From the NCBI RefSeq assembly GCF_000371965.1, contig NZ_AQUO01000001.1, positions 558,001-622,000 on the forward strand: DNA of 64,000 nucleotides, given 5' to 3'. The position numbers and the translations under genes were made by a program. The notes beneath the pieces are model-generated. The model was not told the DNA's origin, ran no database searches, and saw nothing but the letters and a program-made list of their open reading frames with translations. The stretch is from Paracoccus sp. N5 (GTDB lineage Bacteria > Pseudomonadota > Alphaproteobacteria > Rhodobacterales > Rhodobacteraceae). Of this stretch, positions 26,618 to 34,857 are shown piece by piece. Within the stretch, counting starts at the first letter, position 1; each line of letters starts with the position of its first letter.

Positions 26618-28399
26618 TCAGGGGTCGAGCATCAGTTCCACCCGTTCGAAGCGGGTGACATCGACCAGGCCCAGGTCCGAGATCCGCAGTTCCGGGATCA
26701 CCACCAGCGCCAGCAGCGAATGCTGCATATAGGCGTTGTTGAGCGTGCAGCCGCAATCCTGCATCGCCTGGACGATGGCCTGGGCGGCCTCGGCGACTTC
26801 GGTGGCGGGACGGTCGGACATCAGCCCGGCGATGGGCAGGGCGACGCTGGCGAGCTCTTCCCCGTCCCGGAAGACGGTGACGCCGCCACCGAGCGCACCA
26901 AGGTGGTTCGCGGCCGCGGCCATGGTCTGGCGGTCGGTGCCGACGACGATCATGTGGTGGCTGTCATGCGCGACGGTCGAGGCGACCGCCATTCGGCCCC
27001 GGTAACCGAAGCCCGAGACGAAGCCGTTGACCACGCCGCCCGTGCCGCGGTGGCGTTCGACCAGCGCGATCTGGCAGGTCTCGCCCTGGCCCTCGATCAC
27101 GCCGTCGCGGATCGGCAAGCTGGCCTCCAGCGCCCGGGTCGGAGCCTGGTTCTCGACCACGCCGATGACGCGGACGCGGGCGCTGTCGCCGGCGGCGCGG
27201 ATTTCGAAGTCGCCGGCGGTGAGGGTCTTGCCCAGATGCACGGAGTTGCGCGCCGCCTCGGGCCAGGCGATGCGCGGGCAATCGACCAGCAGCTTGCCGC
27301 CTTCCGCCACCACAGCGCCTTGGGCGATCACCGTCTCGATGGGCAGGATCGTGAGGTCGCTGCTCAGGATCAGGTCGGCACGGCGCCCCGGGGTGATGCT
27401 GCCCAGTTCGCGTTCCAGGCCGAAGTGGCTCGCGGTATTGATCGTCGCCATCTGGATCGCCACCAGCGGATCGCAGCCGCAGGCGATGGCGTGGCGCACC
27501 ACCCGGTTCATGTGGCCGTCATGGACCAGCGTGCCGGAATGGCTGTCGTCGGTGCAGAGGATGAAGAAGCGCGGGTCGAGCCCCTTTTCGGTGATCGCGG
27601 TGATCTGGCTTGCCACGTCATACCAGGCCGAGCCCAGCCGCATCATGCAGCCCATGCCCTGGCGGACGCGGGCGATGCCCTGCGCCTCGGTCGTCGTCTC
27701 GTGGTCGTCATTGGCGCCGCCGGCGACATAGGCGTGAAAGGGGCGGCCCAAGTCGAGGCTGGCGTAATGGCCGCCGACGGTCTTGCCCGCCGCGCGGGTC
27801 GCGGCGATCTCGGCCAGCATCTGGCGGTCGCCCGCGGCGACGCCGGGGAAGTTCATCATCTCGCCCAAGGCCACGATGCCCTCCCAGCCCATGGCCTGGG
27901 CGACCTCGCCCTCGGTGATCGGCGCGCCGGTGGTTTCCAGGCCAGGGGCCGAGGGCGCGCAGCTGGGCATCTGGGTGAACATGCTGATCGGCTGGATCAG
28001 CGATTCGTCGCGCATCAGCCGCACGCCTTCCAGACCCAGCACATTGGCGATCTCGTGCGGGTCGTGGAAGATCGTCGTGGTGCCATGCGGGATCACCGCC
28101 GCCGCGAAGCCGGCCGGCGTCAGCATCCCCGATTCGACATGCATATGCGCATCGATCAGCCCCGGGACCATGAAGCGGCCCGCCGCCTCGACCAGCTGCG
28201 TGTCAGGGCCGATCGCGGGGCCGGCATCGGGGCCGACATAGGCGACGCGGCCGTCGGCCACCGCCACGTCGATGCCGGGGATCACCTCGCGCGTGTGGAC
28301 GTTCACCCATTGCCCGCCCCGGATCACCAGATCGGCCGGGGCGCGGCCGGCCGCCACCTCGACCAGGCGCGGCTGGGATTCCGTCCATTGCTTCAGCAT
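26618..28399 (-). CDS. ade: Adenine deaminase
   Basis: 593 residues from the ATG at 28399, with AAGGAGA 6 bp upstream; upstream frame-open sequence is antisense to recO. It converts adenine to hypoxanthine and ammonia in purine salvage. This is an amidohydrolase with DAHMHVESGMLTP metal ligands, the FHDPHEIANV stretch, the HYAS motif and the late CTDDSHSG, and the distinct C-terminal AdeC-type domain (STVAHDSHHMIVVG). It is divergent from recO by 63 bp. Confidence 0.95.
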   Translation of the reverse strand: MLKQWTESQPRLVEVAAGRAPADLVIRGGQWVNVHTREVIPGIDVAVADGRVAYVGPDAGPAIGPDTQLVEAAGRFMVPGLIDAHMHVESGMLTPAGFAAAVIPHGTTTIFHDPHEIANVLGLEGVRLMRDESLIQPISMFTQMPSCAPSAPGLETTGAPITEGEVAQAMGWEGIVALGEMMNFPGVAAGDRQMLAEIAATRAAGKTVGGHYASLDLGRPFHAYVAGGANDDHETTTEAQGIARVRQGMGCMMRLGSAWYDVASQITAITEKGLDPRFFILCTDDSHSGTLVHDGHMNRVVRHAIACGCDPLVAIQMATINTASHFGLERELGSITPGRRADLILSSDLTILPIETVIAQGAVVAEGGKLLVDCPRIAWPEAARNSVHLGKTLTAGDFEIRAAGDSARVRVIGVVENQAPTRALEASLPIRDGVIEGQGETCQIALVERHRGTGGVVNGFVSGFGYRGRMAVASTVAHDSHHMIVVGTDRQTMAAAANHLGALGGGVTVFRDGEELASVALPIAGLMSDRPATEVAEAAQAIVQAMQDCGCTLNNAYMQHSLLALVVIPELRISDLGLVDVTRFERVELMLDP

Positions 28400-28462
28400 C
28401 GCTGTCTCCTTGTTCCTGGCCCCCAGATTGCGGCAGGGTGGCGCGGAAGGAAAGGCGGCGTG

Positions 28463-29191
28463 ATGGAATGGAGCGGCGAGGCCAGCGTGATGACCGGCGC
28501 GAGGCATGGCGAGAATGCCGTGATCCTGACCGTGCTGACGCGCGAGGCAGGACTGATGCGCGGGCTGGTGCCCGGCGGCGCCAGCGCCAGGCGCGCGGCC
28601 ATGCTGCAACCCGGCAACAGGGTCAGCCTGCGCTGGCGGGCGCGGCTCGAGGATCAGCTGGGCACCTTTGTGGTCGAGCCGGGCCGGGCGCGGCCCGGGC
28701 TCATCGCCGGGGCGGATGCGCTGGCCGGGGTCAATGCGGTGACGGCGCTGCTGGCCTGGGCCCTGCCCGAGCGCGACCCGCATCCGCGGCTTGCGGACGC
28801 GACCGAGGTGCTGCTGGACCTGATGGATGCCGGCGCCGACTGGTCCGAGGCCTATCTGCGCTGGGAAATGCGGCTGCTCGACGAATTGGGATTCGGCCTG
28901 GACCTGACCCGTTGTGCCGTCACCGGCACGCGCGAGGGGCTGGCCTATGTCAGCCCGCGCTCGGGCCGGGCGGTGTCGGCACAGGCGGCGGGGGACTGGG
29001 CGCCGCGGCTGTTGCCGCTGCCGGCGATGCTGGGCGGGCGCGGCAATGGCGGGCTGGCGGATGCCCTGGCGCTGACCGGGCATTTCCTGCATGCCCGGCT
29101 GGCCGAGATCCATGCCGGCAGGCCGCTGCCCGCCGCCCGCGCCCGGCTGGTGGCGCGGCTTACGGGGTCACAACCTTCCAGCGAATGGTGA
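28463..29191 (+). CDS. recO: DNA repair protein RecO
   Basis: 242 residues from MEWSGEASVMTGARHGENAV, with GGAAAGG upstream. An N-terminal OB fold (to about residue 80, HGENAVILTVLTREAGLMRG) is followed by a helical domain with LDLTRCAVTGTREGLAYVSPRSGRA, where the zinc site found in some homologues is reduced to one Cys. It anneals strands and works with RecF/RecR. Its 3' end overlaps the convergent META lipoprotein gene by 32 bp. Confidence 0.95.
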   Translation: MEWSGEASVMTGARHGENAVILTVLTREAGLMRGLVPGGASARRAAMLQPGNRVSLRWRARLEDQLGTFVVEPGRARPGLIAGADALAGVNAVTALLAWALPERDPHPRLADATEVLLDLMDAGADWSEAYLRWEMRLLDELGFGLDLTRCAVTGTREGLAYVSPRSGRAVSAQAAGDWAPRLLPLPAMLGGRGNGGLADALALTGHFLHARLAEIHAGRPLPAARARLVARLTGSQPSSEW

Positions 29192-29543
29192 CATCGGGTC
29201 CGGTCATGACCAGGGCGTCGCCTTCGCGCCGCGCCTCGCGCACCGCGGCGAGCGCCTGGAAAAAGGCGTGCTCGCCGCCCTCCTGCAGGCAGGCGCGCCG
29301 GGTGGTCGCCAGCGCGCCCAGGTCCAGCGCCGGCAGCGTGGCCCGGTTGCGGCCGGTGAAACTGTTGCAGGGGCCCTGCCCCGAAACCGCGCCGTCCTCG
29401 GCAATGCGCAGCCTCGGCTCCCCCGAGACCGCGACCCCCTCGACCGCGATCAGCGCGTAATCGCCGGGGATGGCCGCATCGGTTTCGGCTTCCGTCACGC
29501 AGGCCGCCAGGGCCAGCGGCAGGGCGAGCAGGATTTTCCGCAT
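29160..29543 (-). CDS. META-domain lipoprotein (HslJ-like)
   Basis: 127 residues from MRKILLALPLALAACVTEAE; LALAAC is a lipobox, so Cys15 should be lipidated and the protein membrane anchored. The META pattern SGQGPCNSFTGRN and TTRRACLQEG is clear. Homologues include E. coli HslJ, linked to novobiocin resistance. It follows a paralogue at 29575 with 31 bp between, suggesting a tandem duplication and one operon. The 3' end overlaps recO. Confidence 0.85.
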   Translation of the reverse strand: MRKILLALPLALAACVTEAETDAAIPGDYALIAVEGVAVSGEPRLRIAEDGAVSGQGPCNSFTGRNRATLPALDLGALATTRRACLQEGGEHAFFQALAAVREARREGDALVMTGPDVTIRWKVVTP

Positions 29544-29574
29544 CGTCCGCTCCTTTGCGAGGGCGCGCCCCTGG

Positions 29575-29997
29575 TCATTTCTCCTTGCGATAGCCCGGCT
29601 CATAGGTCAGGTAGGTCGGCCCCTTGATGGTCAGCACGCCGCCTTCGTAGCTGATGCCATTGGCGCCCGAGAGCGCCTGGAAGTAGCGCGATTCCAGCTG
29701 GCCGGCCTTGCCCGAACAGGCCGCTTCCGTCCTGGTCAGCGCGCCCAGGGCAAAGCCCGGCGGCTCGGCGGTCTGCGGCGCGGAATAGTGGTTGCAGGGC
29801 GCCTGGCCCGAGATCGAGCCGTCGGCCTCGATGGTCATGCCGACATTGCGCTGCGGCACGGTGTCCGAGCCGATGCCGACCAGCACATAGGGGCCGGTCG
29901 GCACGTTCGAGCCGGGGGTCGAGGGCGCGTTCGGCTCGCAGGCGGCAAGGCCCAGCGTGGCGGCAATCGCCGCGGAAATCAGGGGGATGCGGGTCAT
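29575..29997 (-). CDS. META-domain lipoprotein, paralogue
   Basis: 140 residues from MTRIPLISAAIAATLGLAAC; lipobox LGLAAC. It has SGQAPCNHYSA and TRTEAACSGK, the same META landmarks as the downstream gene, at clearly lower identity, so the duplication is old. It probably is the first gene of the pair. Role in the envelope is inferred from the family only. Confidence 0.83.
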   Translation of the reverse strand: MTRIPLISAAIAATLGLAACEPNAPSTPGSNVPTGPYVLVGIGSDTVPQRNVGMTIEADGSISGQAPCNHYSAPQTAEPPGFALGALTRTEAACSGKAGQLESRYFQALSGANGISYEGGVLTIKGPTYLTYEPGYRKEK

Positions 29998-30073
29998 TGG
30001 CAGCTCCGGTTCTGTTGTTGCCGCCATAATGCCTGAACGGCCCCCGCTGTCCAGCAGGGGCCGGAATTTCATC

Positions 30074-31729
30074 CTAGTCCAGTAACCTGCGTGCAATAAC
30101 CTGGGCCTGGATCTCGGCCGCGCCCTCGAAGATGTTGAGGATGCGCGCGTCGCACAGCACCCGGCTGATGGTGTATTCCAGCGCGAAACCGTTGCCGCCA
30201 TGGATCTGCAAGGCGTTGTCGGCGGCCGCCCAGGCGACGCGGGCGCCCAAGAGCTTGGCCATGCCGGCTTCCAGGTCGCAGCGGCGGCCGTGGTCCTTTT
30301 CCCAGGCGCTGAAATAGGTCAGCTGGCGGGCGATCATGATCTCGACCGCCATCATCGCCAGCTTGTCGGCGACGCGGGGGAACTCGATCAGCGACTTGCC
30401 GAACTGCTTGCGGTCGATGGCATAGCGCAGGCCGATCTCGGCCGCGCATTGCGCCACGCCGACGGCGCGGGCCGCGGTCTGAATCCGTGCCGATTCAAAG
30501 GTTTCCATCAGCTGCTTGAAGCCGCGCCCCGGCTCGCCGCCCAGCAGGTTCTCGCCCTTCACGCGGAAGCCGTCGAAGCCCAGCTCGTATTCCTTCATGC
30601 CGCGATAGCCCAGCACCTCGATCTCGCCGCCGGTCATGCCGGGGGTCGGGAAGGGGTCGTCGTCGGTGCCCGGAATCTTTTCCGCCAGGAACATCGACAA
30701 CCCGCGCCAGTCGGTGCTGTTCGGATCGGTGCGCGCCAGCAGCGTCATCACATGGGTGCGCTGCGCATGGGTGATCCAGGTCTTGTTGCCGGTGACGACC
30801 CAATCGTCGCCGTCCTTCGCCGCGCGGGTGCGCAGCGACCCGAGGTCGCTGCCGGTGTTCGGCTCGGTGAAGACCGCCGTGGACAGGATTTCTCCCGAGG
30901 CGAGCTTCGGCAGCCATTTCGCCTTCTGCGCATCGGTGCCGCCGCAGAGAATCAGCTCGGCCGCGATCTCGCTGCGCGTGCCCAGCGAGCCGACGCCGAT
31001 ATAGCCGCGCGACAGCTCTTCGGTCACCACCACCATCGAGGCCTTGGACAGGCCGAGCCCGCCGAATTCCTCGGGGATGGTCAGGCCGAAGACGCCGAGC
31101 TCCGCCAGCTCCTCGATGATCTCCATCGGGATCAGCTCATCCTTCAGGTGCCATTCATGGGCGTTCGGGATGACGCGATCCTCGGCATAGCGGCGGAACT
31201 GGTCGCGGATCATCTCCAGATCCTCGTCCAGGCCCGAGGCGCCGAAGGTGGCACGGCCGTGGTTGTCCTGCATCAGCCGCACCAGCTCGGCCCGGGCGGC
31301 AGGGGTATTGCCGCGCATCAGCGCCCGCGCCGCGTCCCCCGGTGTCCAGTCGAGGCCGAGGTCCGAAAGCCGGGCGAATTCGGTCTGGCTCATCGGGATG
31401 CCGCCGGCGATCTGGGTCAGGTATTCGCCCAGGCCGATCTGCAGGATCAGCGCCTCGGCCCGGCCGAGCGTGCCGGTCTCGGACAGACGGCCGGCCCAGC
31501 CGGCCAGCTGGCGGATCGATTCGACATAGGTGGTCAGCCAGGACAGCGTATGGGCGGCGTGCTGGTGTTCCTCCAGCAGCTCCGCCTGCGGCTTGCCGGC
31601 GGGGGCGACCAGCGCGCGCAGGGCCTCGGTCGCGCGGGATTGCAGGGCCTGAAGCTCGGGCACGGTCTTGGCGGCAAGCTCCAGCAGGGCGGCGGGCGTG
31701 TCGGCTGGCATCGCGGGCATGTCCTTCAT
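30074..31729 (-). CDS. mcd: Acyl-CoA dehydrogenase, probably (2S)-methylsuccinyl-CoA dehydrogenase
   Basis: 551 residues from the ATG at 31729 with AGGA 7 bp upstream. The core ACAD fold starts near residue 165 (LEMIRDQFRRYAEDRVIPNAHEW), with STAVFTEPNTGSDLGS for FAD/substrate and IHGGNGFALEYTISRVLCDARILNIFEGAAEIQ at the end. An N-terminal extension of about 160 residues is a mark of Mcd of the ethylmalonyl-CoA pathway, which oxidises methylsuccinyl-CoA to mesaconyl-CoA during acetate assimilation; the Rhodobacter enzyme is about 550 aa. The other pathway genes are not in this window, so the specific name rests on length and layout. Confidence 0.8.
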   Translation of the reverse strand: MKDMPAMPADTPAALLELAAKTVPELQALQSRATEALRALVAPAGKPQAELLEEHQHAAHTLSWLTTYVESIRQLAGWAGRLSETGTLGRAEALILQIGLGEYLTQIAGGIPMSQTEFARLSDLGLDWTPGDAARALMRGNTPAARAELVRLMQDNHGRATFGASGLDEDLEMIRDQFRRYAEDRVIPNAHEWHLKDELIPMEIIEELAELGVFGLTIPEEFGGLGLSKASMVVVTEELSRGYIGVGSLGTRSEIAAELILCGGTDAQKAKWLPKLASGEILSTAVFTEPNTGSDLGSLRTRAAKDGDDWVVTGNKTWITHAQRTHVMTLLARTDPNSTDWRGLSMFLAEKIPGTDDDPFPTPGMTGGEIEVLGYRGMKEYELGFDGFRVKGENLLGGEPGRGFKQLMETFESARIQTAARAVGVAQCAAEIGLRYAIDRKQFGKSLIEFPRVADKLAMMAVEIMIARQLTYFSAWEKDHGRRCDLEAGMAKLLGARVAWAAADNALQIHGGNGFALEYTISRVLCDARILNIFEGAAEIQAQVIARRLLD

Positions 31730-31838
31730 GGCGGAATCCTTTTGCGGCGTCGCAGCATGACTAGCCGTTTCGCGGCCGCAGCGCAACTATCATGCGCGGG
31801 GCGGCATCTCAGCGAACGAAAATGACCCACCGAACTCG

Positions 31839-31898
31839 GCCTTTCTTTCTTGCCCAAATATCCCGGGGGAACGCCGCAGGCGTGGGGGCAGAGCCCCC
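31839..31898 (-). repeat. Composite gene-end repeat (GGGGGC hairpin plus GGATATTT...AAGAAAG)
   Basis: Read on the minus strand: GGGGGCTCTGCCCCC hairpin, a short GC-rich spacer, CCCCCGGGATATTTGGG and then AAGAAAGAAAGG. The same composite stands on the plus strand at 41374-41436. Here it lies in the divergent space between mcd and the TauE gene, which is unlike the gene-end position of the other copies. Confidence 0.6.
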
Positions 31899-31939
31899 GA
31901 CCCGCTTGCATCCGCCGCCCCCTGCATTATGGCTGCCTC

Positions 31940-32713
31940 ATGTTCGGACTGGACCCTTTCCACCTGGCACTCGCCATCGCCATCACGCTGTTTTCCGGCT
32001 TCGTGAAGGGCGCGATCGGCTTTGCCATGCCGATGATCATGCTTTCCGCGCTGGGATCGTTCCTGCCGGCGCAGCAGGCGGTGGCGGCGGTGATCCTGCC
32101 GGTGCTGCTGACCAACATCCGCCAGGCGCTGCGCCAGGGCTGGCGGCCGGCCGCGCGGGCGAGCTGGGCTTATCGCTGGCATATCGGCATGGTGGTGCTG
32201 TTCATCCCGGTCAGCGCCTTTTTCGCGACCCGGGTGCCGCAATGGCTGATGTATGCGCTGATCGGCGTGCCGATCACGCTTTACGCGGGCTGGCAGCTGG
32301 CCGGCCGCAGCCTGGCGCTGCCGATCCACCACCGCCGCCGGGCCGAGATCGCCACCGGCATCATCGGCGGGCTGATCGGCGGCATCTCGGGCATCTGGGG
32401 GCCGCCGCTGATCGTGCTCCTGCTGTCGCTGCATGCGCCCAAGGCCGAACAGATGCGGGTGCAAGGCGTGGTGTTCTTCATCGGCGCCGTGGTGCTGACG
32501 GCGGCGCATCTGCAATCGGGGCTGCTGAACGCGCAGACGCTGCCCTTTTCCGCCGCGCTGGTCATTCCGGCGATCATCGGCATGGGACTGGGCTATCTGG
32601 CGCATGACCGGCTGGACGTGGCGCAGTTCCGGCGCTGGACGCTCTTGCTGCTGGTTCTGACCGGGCTGAACCTGATCCGCCGGGCGCTGGAACTGCTGGG
32701 GCCGCCGGTGTAA
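31940..32713 (+). CDS. TauE/SafE-family membrane exporter
   Basis: 257 residues from MFGLDPFHLALAIAITLF. About eight membrane helices in two halves, with SGFVKGAIGFAMPMIML in the first and GLIGGISGIWGPPLIVLLL in the second, the duplicated Gly-rich motifs of this family. Homologues export sulfite or sulfoacetate. Nothing in the context fixes the substrate. The dapE gene follows after 27 bp and may be co-transcribed. Confidence 0.88.
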   Translation: MFGLDPFHLALAIAITLFSGFVKGAIGFAMPMIMLSALGSFLPAQQAVAAVILPVLLTNIRQALRQGWRPAARASWAYRWHIGMVVLFIPVSAFFATRVPQWLMYALIGVPITLYAGWQLAGRSLALPIHHRRRAEIATGIIGGLIGGISGIWGPPLIVLLLSLHAPKAEQMRVQGVVFFIGAVVLTAAHLQSGLLNAQTLPFSAALVIPAIIGMGLGYLAHDRLDVAQFRRWTLLLLVLTGLNLIRRALELLGPPV

Positions 32714-32740
32714 CCCTGCCGCCAAGACAGGAGAGTGCCG

Positions 32741-33880
32741 ATGACGCCAGACCCCGCCCGACTGACCGCCGAACTGATCCGCTGCCCCTCGGTCACGCCC
32801 GAGGAGGGCGGCGCGCTGGAGTTGCTGGCGCGCGTGCTGGCCGAGGCGGGTTTCGAATGCCGCCGCGTCGATCGCAACGGCGTGCCGAACCTGTTCGCGC
32901 GCTGGGGGGCCAGGGGCGCCCGGACCTTCGGCTTCAACGGCCATACCGACGTGGTGCCGCCGGGCGACCCGGCCAGCTGGACGCATCCGCCGTTTTCCGG
33001 GGCCGAGATCGACGGCTGGATCTGGGGCCGCGGCGCCACCGACATGAAATCCGGGGTCGCGGCCTTTGCCGCCGCCGCCATCGGCTTCGTGACCGAGACA
33101 CCGCCGGACGGCGCCGTGATCCTGGCCATCACCGGCGACGAGGAAGGCCCCGGCCGCGACGGCACGCTGGCGCTACTCGACTGGATGGCCGCCAACGGCG
33201 AGCGCATGGATGTCTGCATCGTCGGCGAGCCCTCGAACCCCGACCGCATGGGCGAGATGATCAAGATCGGCCGGCGCGGCTCAATGACCTTGCAGATCGA
33301 GGCCCGGGGCGTGCAGGGCCATGCCGCCTATCCGCATCGCGCCAGGAACCCGGTCCACGCCCTGCTCGGGCTGCTCTACGACCTGACCAGCCAGCCGCTG
33401 GACCAGGGCACGGCGCATTTCGACCCCTCGGGCCTGCAAGTGACGACCATCGACGTCGGCAACCCGGCCTCGAACGTGATCCCGGAAAAGGCCCGGGCGA
33501 CGATCAACATCCGCTTCAACGATGCGCATAGCGCGGCCAGCCTCGATGCGATGATCCGCGCCAAGGCCGAGGCGATCGCCCAAGCGACCGGCGTCGGCTT
33601 CGGCATCGCGACCGATGTCTCGGGCGAAAGCTTCCTGACCGCGCCCGGCCCCTTCGTCGAACTGGTCGCGGGCGTGGTGCGCGCGGAAACCGGGCTCGAC
33701 CCGGTGCTCTCGACCTCGGGCGGCACCTCGGATGCGCGTTTCGTCAAGGATCACTGCCCGGTGCTTGAATTCGGCCTGGTCGGCCATTTCATGCATCAGG
33801 TCGACGAGCGCGTCCCGGCCGAGCAGGTGCGCCAGCTGGCGCGCATCTATCGCCGCATCCTGGAGCAGTATTTCGCATGA
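32741..33880 (+). CDS. dapE: Succinyl-diaminopimelate desuccinylase
   Basis: 379 residues from the ATG at 32741, with AGGAGAG 5-6 bp upstream; a GTG two codons earlier overlaps that site. It hydrolyses N-succinyl-LL-DAP in lysine and peptidoglycan synthesis. M20 metal site: NGHTDVVPPGD, WGRGATDMKSG, ITGDEEG and CIVGEPS, and the late GLVGHFMHQVDERV. It starts a string of overlapping genes (GNAT, small membrane protein). Confidence 0.97.
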   Translation: MTPDPARLTAELIRCPSVTPEEGGALELLARVLAEAGFECRRVDRNGVPNLFARWGARGARTFGFNGHTDVVPPGDPASWTHPPFSGAEIDGWIWGRGATDMKSGVAAFAAAAIGFVTETPPDGAVILAITGDEEGPGRDGTLALLDWMAANGERMDVCIVGEPSNPDRMGEMIKIGRRGSMTLQIEARGVQGHAAYPHRARNPVHALLGLLYDLTSQPLDQGTAHFDPSGLQVTTIDVGNPASNVIPEKARATINIRFNDAHSAASLDAMIRAKAEAIAQATGVGFGIATDVSGESFLTAPGPFVELVAGVVRAETGLDPVLSTSGGTSDARFVKDHCPVLEFGLVGHFMHQVDERVPAEQVRQLARIYRRILEQYFA

Positions 33881-34293
33881 TCGAAGAGACCACCGACCTG
33901 GAAACCTGCCGCGCCATCCGCCGCGCGGTCTTCATCGTCGAGCAGGCCGTGCCCGAGGCCGAGGAATGGGACGGCCGCGACGGCGAGGCGATCCACCTGC
34001 TGGCCCGCGACGCAGCCGGCGCGGCTATCGGCACCGCCCGCATCCTGACCGAAGGGCAGACCGGCAAGATCGGCCGCGTCGCCGTGCTGCAAGCCGCGCG
34101 CGGCACCGGGGCGGGCGCGGCGCTGATCCGCGCGGCGCTCGCGCGGCTGCGCGCCACGCCCGGCATCAGCCGCGCCAAGCTGGGCGCGCAGACCCATGCC
34201 ATCGGTTTCTATGAAAAGCTGGGCTTCGTCGCCTATGGCCCGGAATATGACGACGCCGGCATCCCGCATCGCGACATGGCGCTGGAATTCTGA
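33877..34293 (+). CDS. GNAT-family N-acetyltransferase (ElaA/YjcF-like)
   Basis: 138 residues. N-terminal ETCRAIRRAVFIVEQAVPEAEEWDG, acetyl-CoA binding loop VLQAARGTGAGAALIRAAL and the end KLGAQTHAIGFYEKLGFVAYGPEYDDAGIPH are typical. Target unknown. It overlaps the dapE stop by 4 bp and the next start by 1 bp. Confidence 0.9.
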   Translation: MIEETTDLETCRAIRRAVFIVEQAVPEAEEWDGRDGEAIHLLARDAAGAAIGTARILTEGQTGKIGRVAVLQAARGTGAGAALIRAALARLRATPGISRAKLGAQTHAIGFYEKLGFVAYGPEYDDAGIPHRDMALEF

Positions 34294-34808
34294 TGATCCG
34301 CCCGGAGCTGGCCGAAAAGCTGCGCCCCTGGGCCGAGACCGGCGCGGCACTGGCCGCGGTGGGCTTCGGGCTCTGGGTGTTCTCGCTGGGCGGCTGGCTG
34401 TTCTGGCCGCTGGGCGGGCTGATCGCCGCCGCCTCGGCCGCCTGGGCGCTGGATGCGCGCCGGCGCATGCGCTTTCGCCACGACGGCCTGGGTCCCGGCA
34501 TGGTCGAACTGGACGAGGGCGCGATTCGCTACCTGTCGCCGAACCGGCTGCTGGGCGGCGAGATCGGCCTGCGCGAGCTGACCGAGATCCGGCTGATGCG
34601 CCTCAACGGCCGCAGCCACTGGCGGCTGAAAAGCATCGCGGGCGAGGCGCTGCTGGTTCCCGTCGATGCGCGCGGCGCGGAATTCCTGGCCGGCGCCTTT
34701 GCCACCCTGCCCGGCATCGACATGGGCCGCGTCGCCGCCGCGCTGGCGCCCGGCGCGCCGACGATCCAGACCGTTTGGACCAGGCCCGCGCGCGCCGCCT
34801 TGACTTGA
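34293..34808 (+). CDS. Small membrane protein of unknown function
   Basis: 171 residues. Two adjacent hydrophobic segments (about residues 17-53, AALAAVGFGLWVFSLGGWLFWPLGGLIAAAS) are followed by a cytoplasmic-looking beta-rich part with ELDEGAIRYLSPNRLLGGEIGLREL, similar to PH-like domains of small bacterial membrane proteins. The start overlaps the GNAT stop (TGATG). No named family is recognised with certainty. Confidence 0.75.
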   Translation: MIRPELAEKLRPWAETGAALAAVGFGLWVFSLGGWLFWPLGGLIAAASAAWALDARRRMRFRHDGLGPGMVELDEGAIRYLSPNRLLGGEIGLRELTEIRLMRLNGRSHWRLKSIAGEALLVPVDARGAEFLAGAFATLPGIDMGRVAAALAPGAPTIQTVWTRPARAALT

Positions 34809-34857
34809 GCCCCGGGCCTTGCCACCTGTGGCGAGCAAGGCAGAAGAAAGGCCACCG

